Source: Alphaproteobacteria bacterium (GTDB lineage Bacteria > Pseudomonadota > Alphaproteobacteria > Bin95). Taken from it: a stretch of DNA of 64,000 bases. Every line of letters starts with the position of its first letter. The stretch's first letter is position 1. Below, piece by piece: positions 62,958-64,000 of this stretch. Below the pieces are notes generated by a model that was not told the DNA's origin, made no database searches, and worked only from the letters and a program-made list of their open reading frames with translations. A program made the translations under genes and the position numbers. The DNA lies in contig JACKII010000003.1 in NCBI GenBank assembly GCA_020638555.1, forward strand, positions 468,369 to 532,368, written 5' to 3'.

Positions 62958-64000
<1,043 letters not shown>

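Overview
The window reads as chromosomal DNA of a high-GC alphaproteobacterium, probably of the Rhodospirillales or a related order. The evidence is the uniform GC-rich codon use, the rpmI-rplT pair, prs, an Atm1-type exporter, a membrane-anchored cytochrome c with a CASCH motif, a SPOR-tailed DD-carboxypeptidase and dense GC-rich intergenic palindromes. I cannot name a genus. I support 57 protein genes. I see no rRNA, tRNA, CRISPR array, prophage or intact transposase.

Layout: 0-10 kb holds a DD-carboxypeptidase, a dienelactone hydrolase, a tolQRAB-like envelope cluster on the minus strand (tolA appears frameshifted, and pal and ybgC are absent), an enol-lactonase, a luciferase-like (LLM) oxidoreductase and a TauE/SafE permease. 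10-20 kb holds prs, hyuA-hyuB, a toxin-antitoxin pair with its own promoter and operator, an (S)-ureidoglycine aminohydrolase-like bicupin, rplT-rpmI, a TauD-type dioxygenase, a RidA-like protein and an HNH protein. 20-31 kb holds an Atm1-like exporter, an IlvD/Edd dehydratase, an AI-2E family transporter, a small EF-hand protein, a FAH-family hydrolase and a dctPQM-deacetylase (PuuE-like) operon. 31-43 kb holds a secreted 684-residue protein of unknown function with four internal repeats, a second TauD-type dioxygenase, a GST, an aspartoacylase-like enzyme, a DMT transporter, an HPF-like protein, an acyl-CoA dehydrogenase followed by a Pro/Ala/Glu-rich double NIPSNAP-like protein, a phytase/esterase-like protein and an Eda/DapA-type aldolase pair. 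43-64 kb holds a beta-barrel protein behind an FNR-like box, a fused FAD/Fe-S dehydrogenase (YdiJ-like), a Nudix protein, a CoA-ester lyase, a second acyl-CoA dehydrogenase, pheA-kdsB, a cytochrome c, a HisN-like phosphatase, a lactonase-like metallohydrolase, yejABEF, a second LLM oxidoreductase and an ACR3 transporter that runs off the window.

Functionally this is mainly metabolic and envelope DNA. Themes are purine/hydantoin-type nitrogen scavenging (hyuAB, allE-like, PuuE-like with a TRAP transporter), sugar-acid breakdown (IlvD-type, DapA-type and Eda-type enzymes) and peptide uptake (yejABEF). The only helix-turn-helix protein recognised is the antitoxin.

The most unusual non-coding signal is a family of roughly 180-base palindromic elements, two of the copies internally reduced. 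All six loci begin or end exactly at the TAG stop codon of a neighbouring gene, usually in a CTAG context, and three have TA at both ends. This suggests a TA-targeting miniature transposable element that uses stop codons as safe sites. A second family of REP-like palindromes occupies five other intergenic regions.
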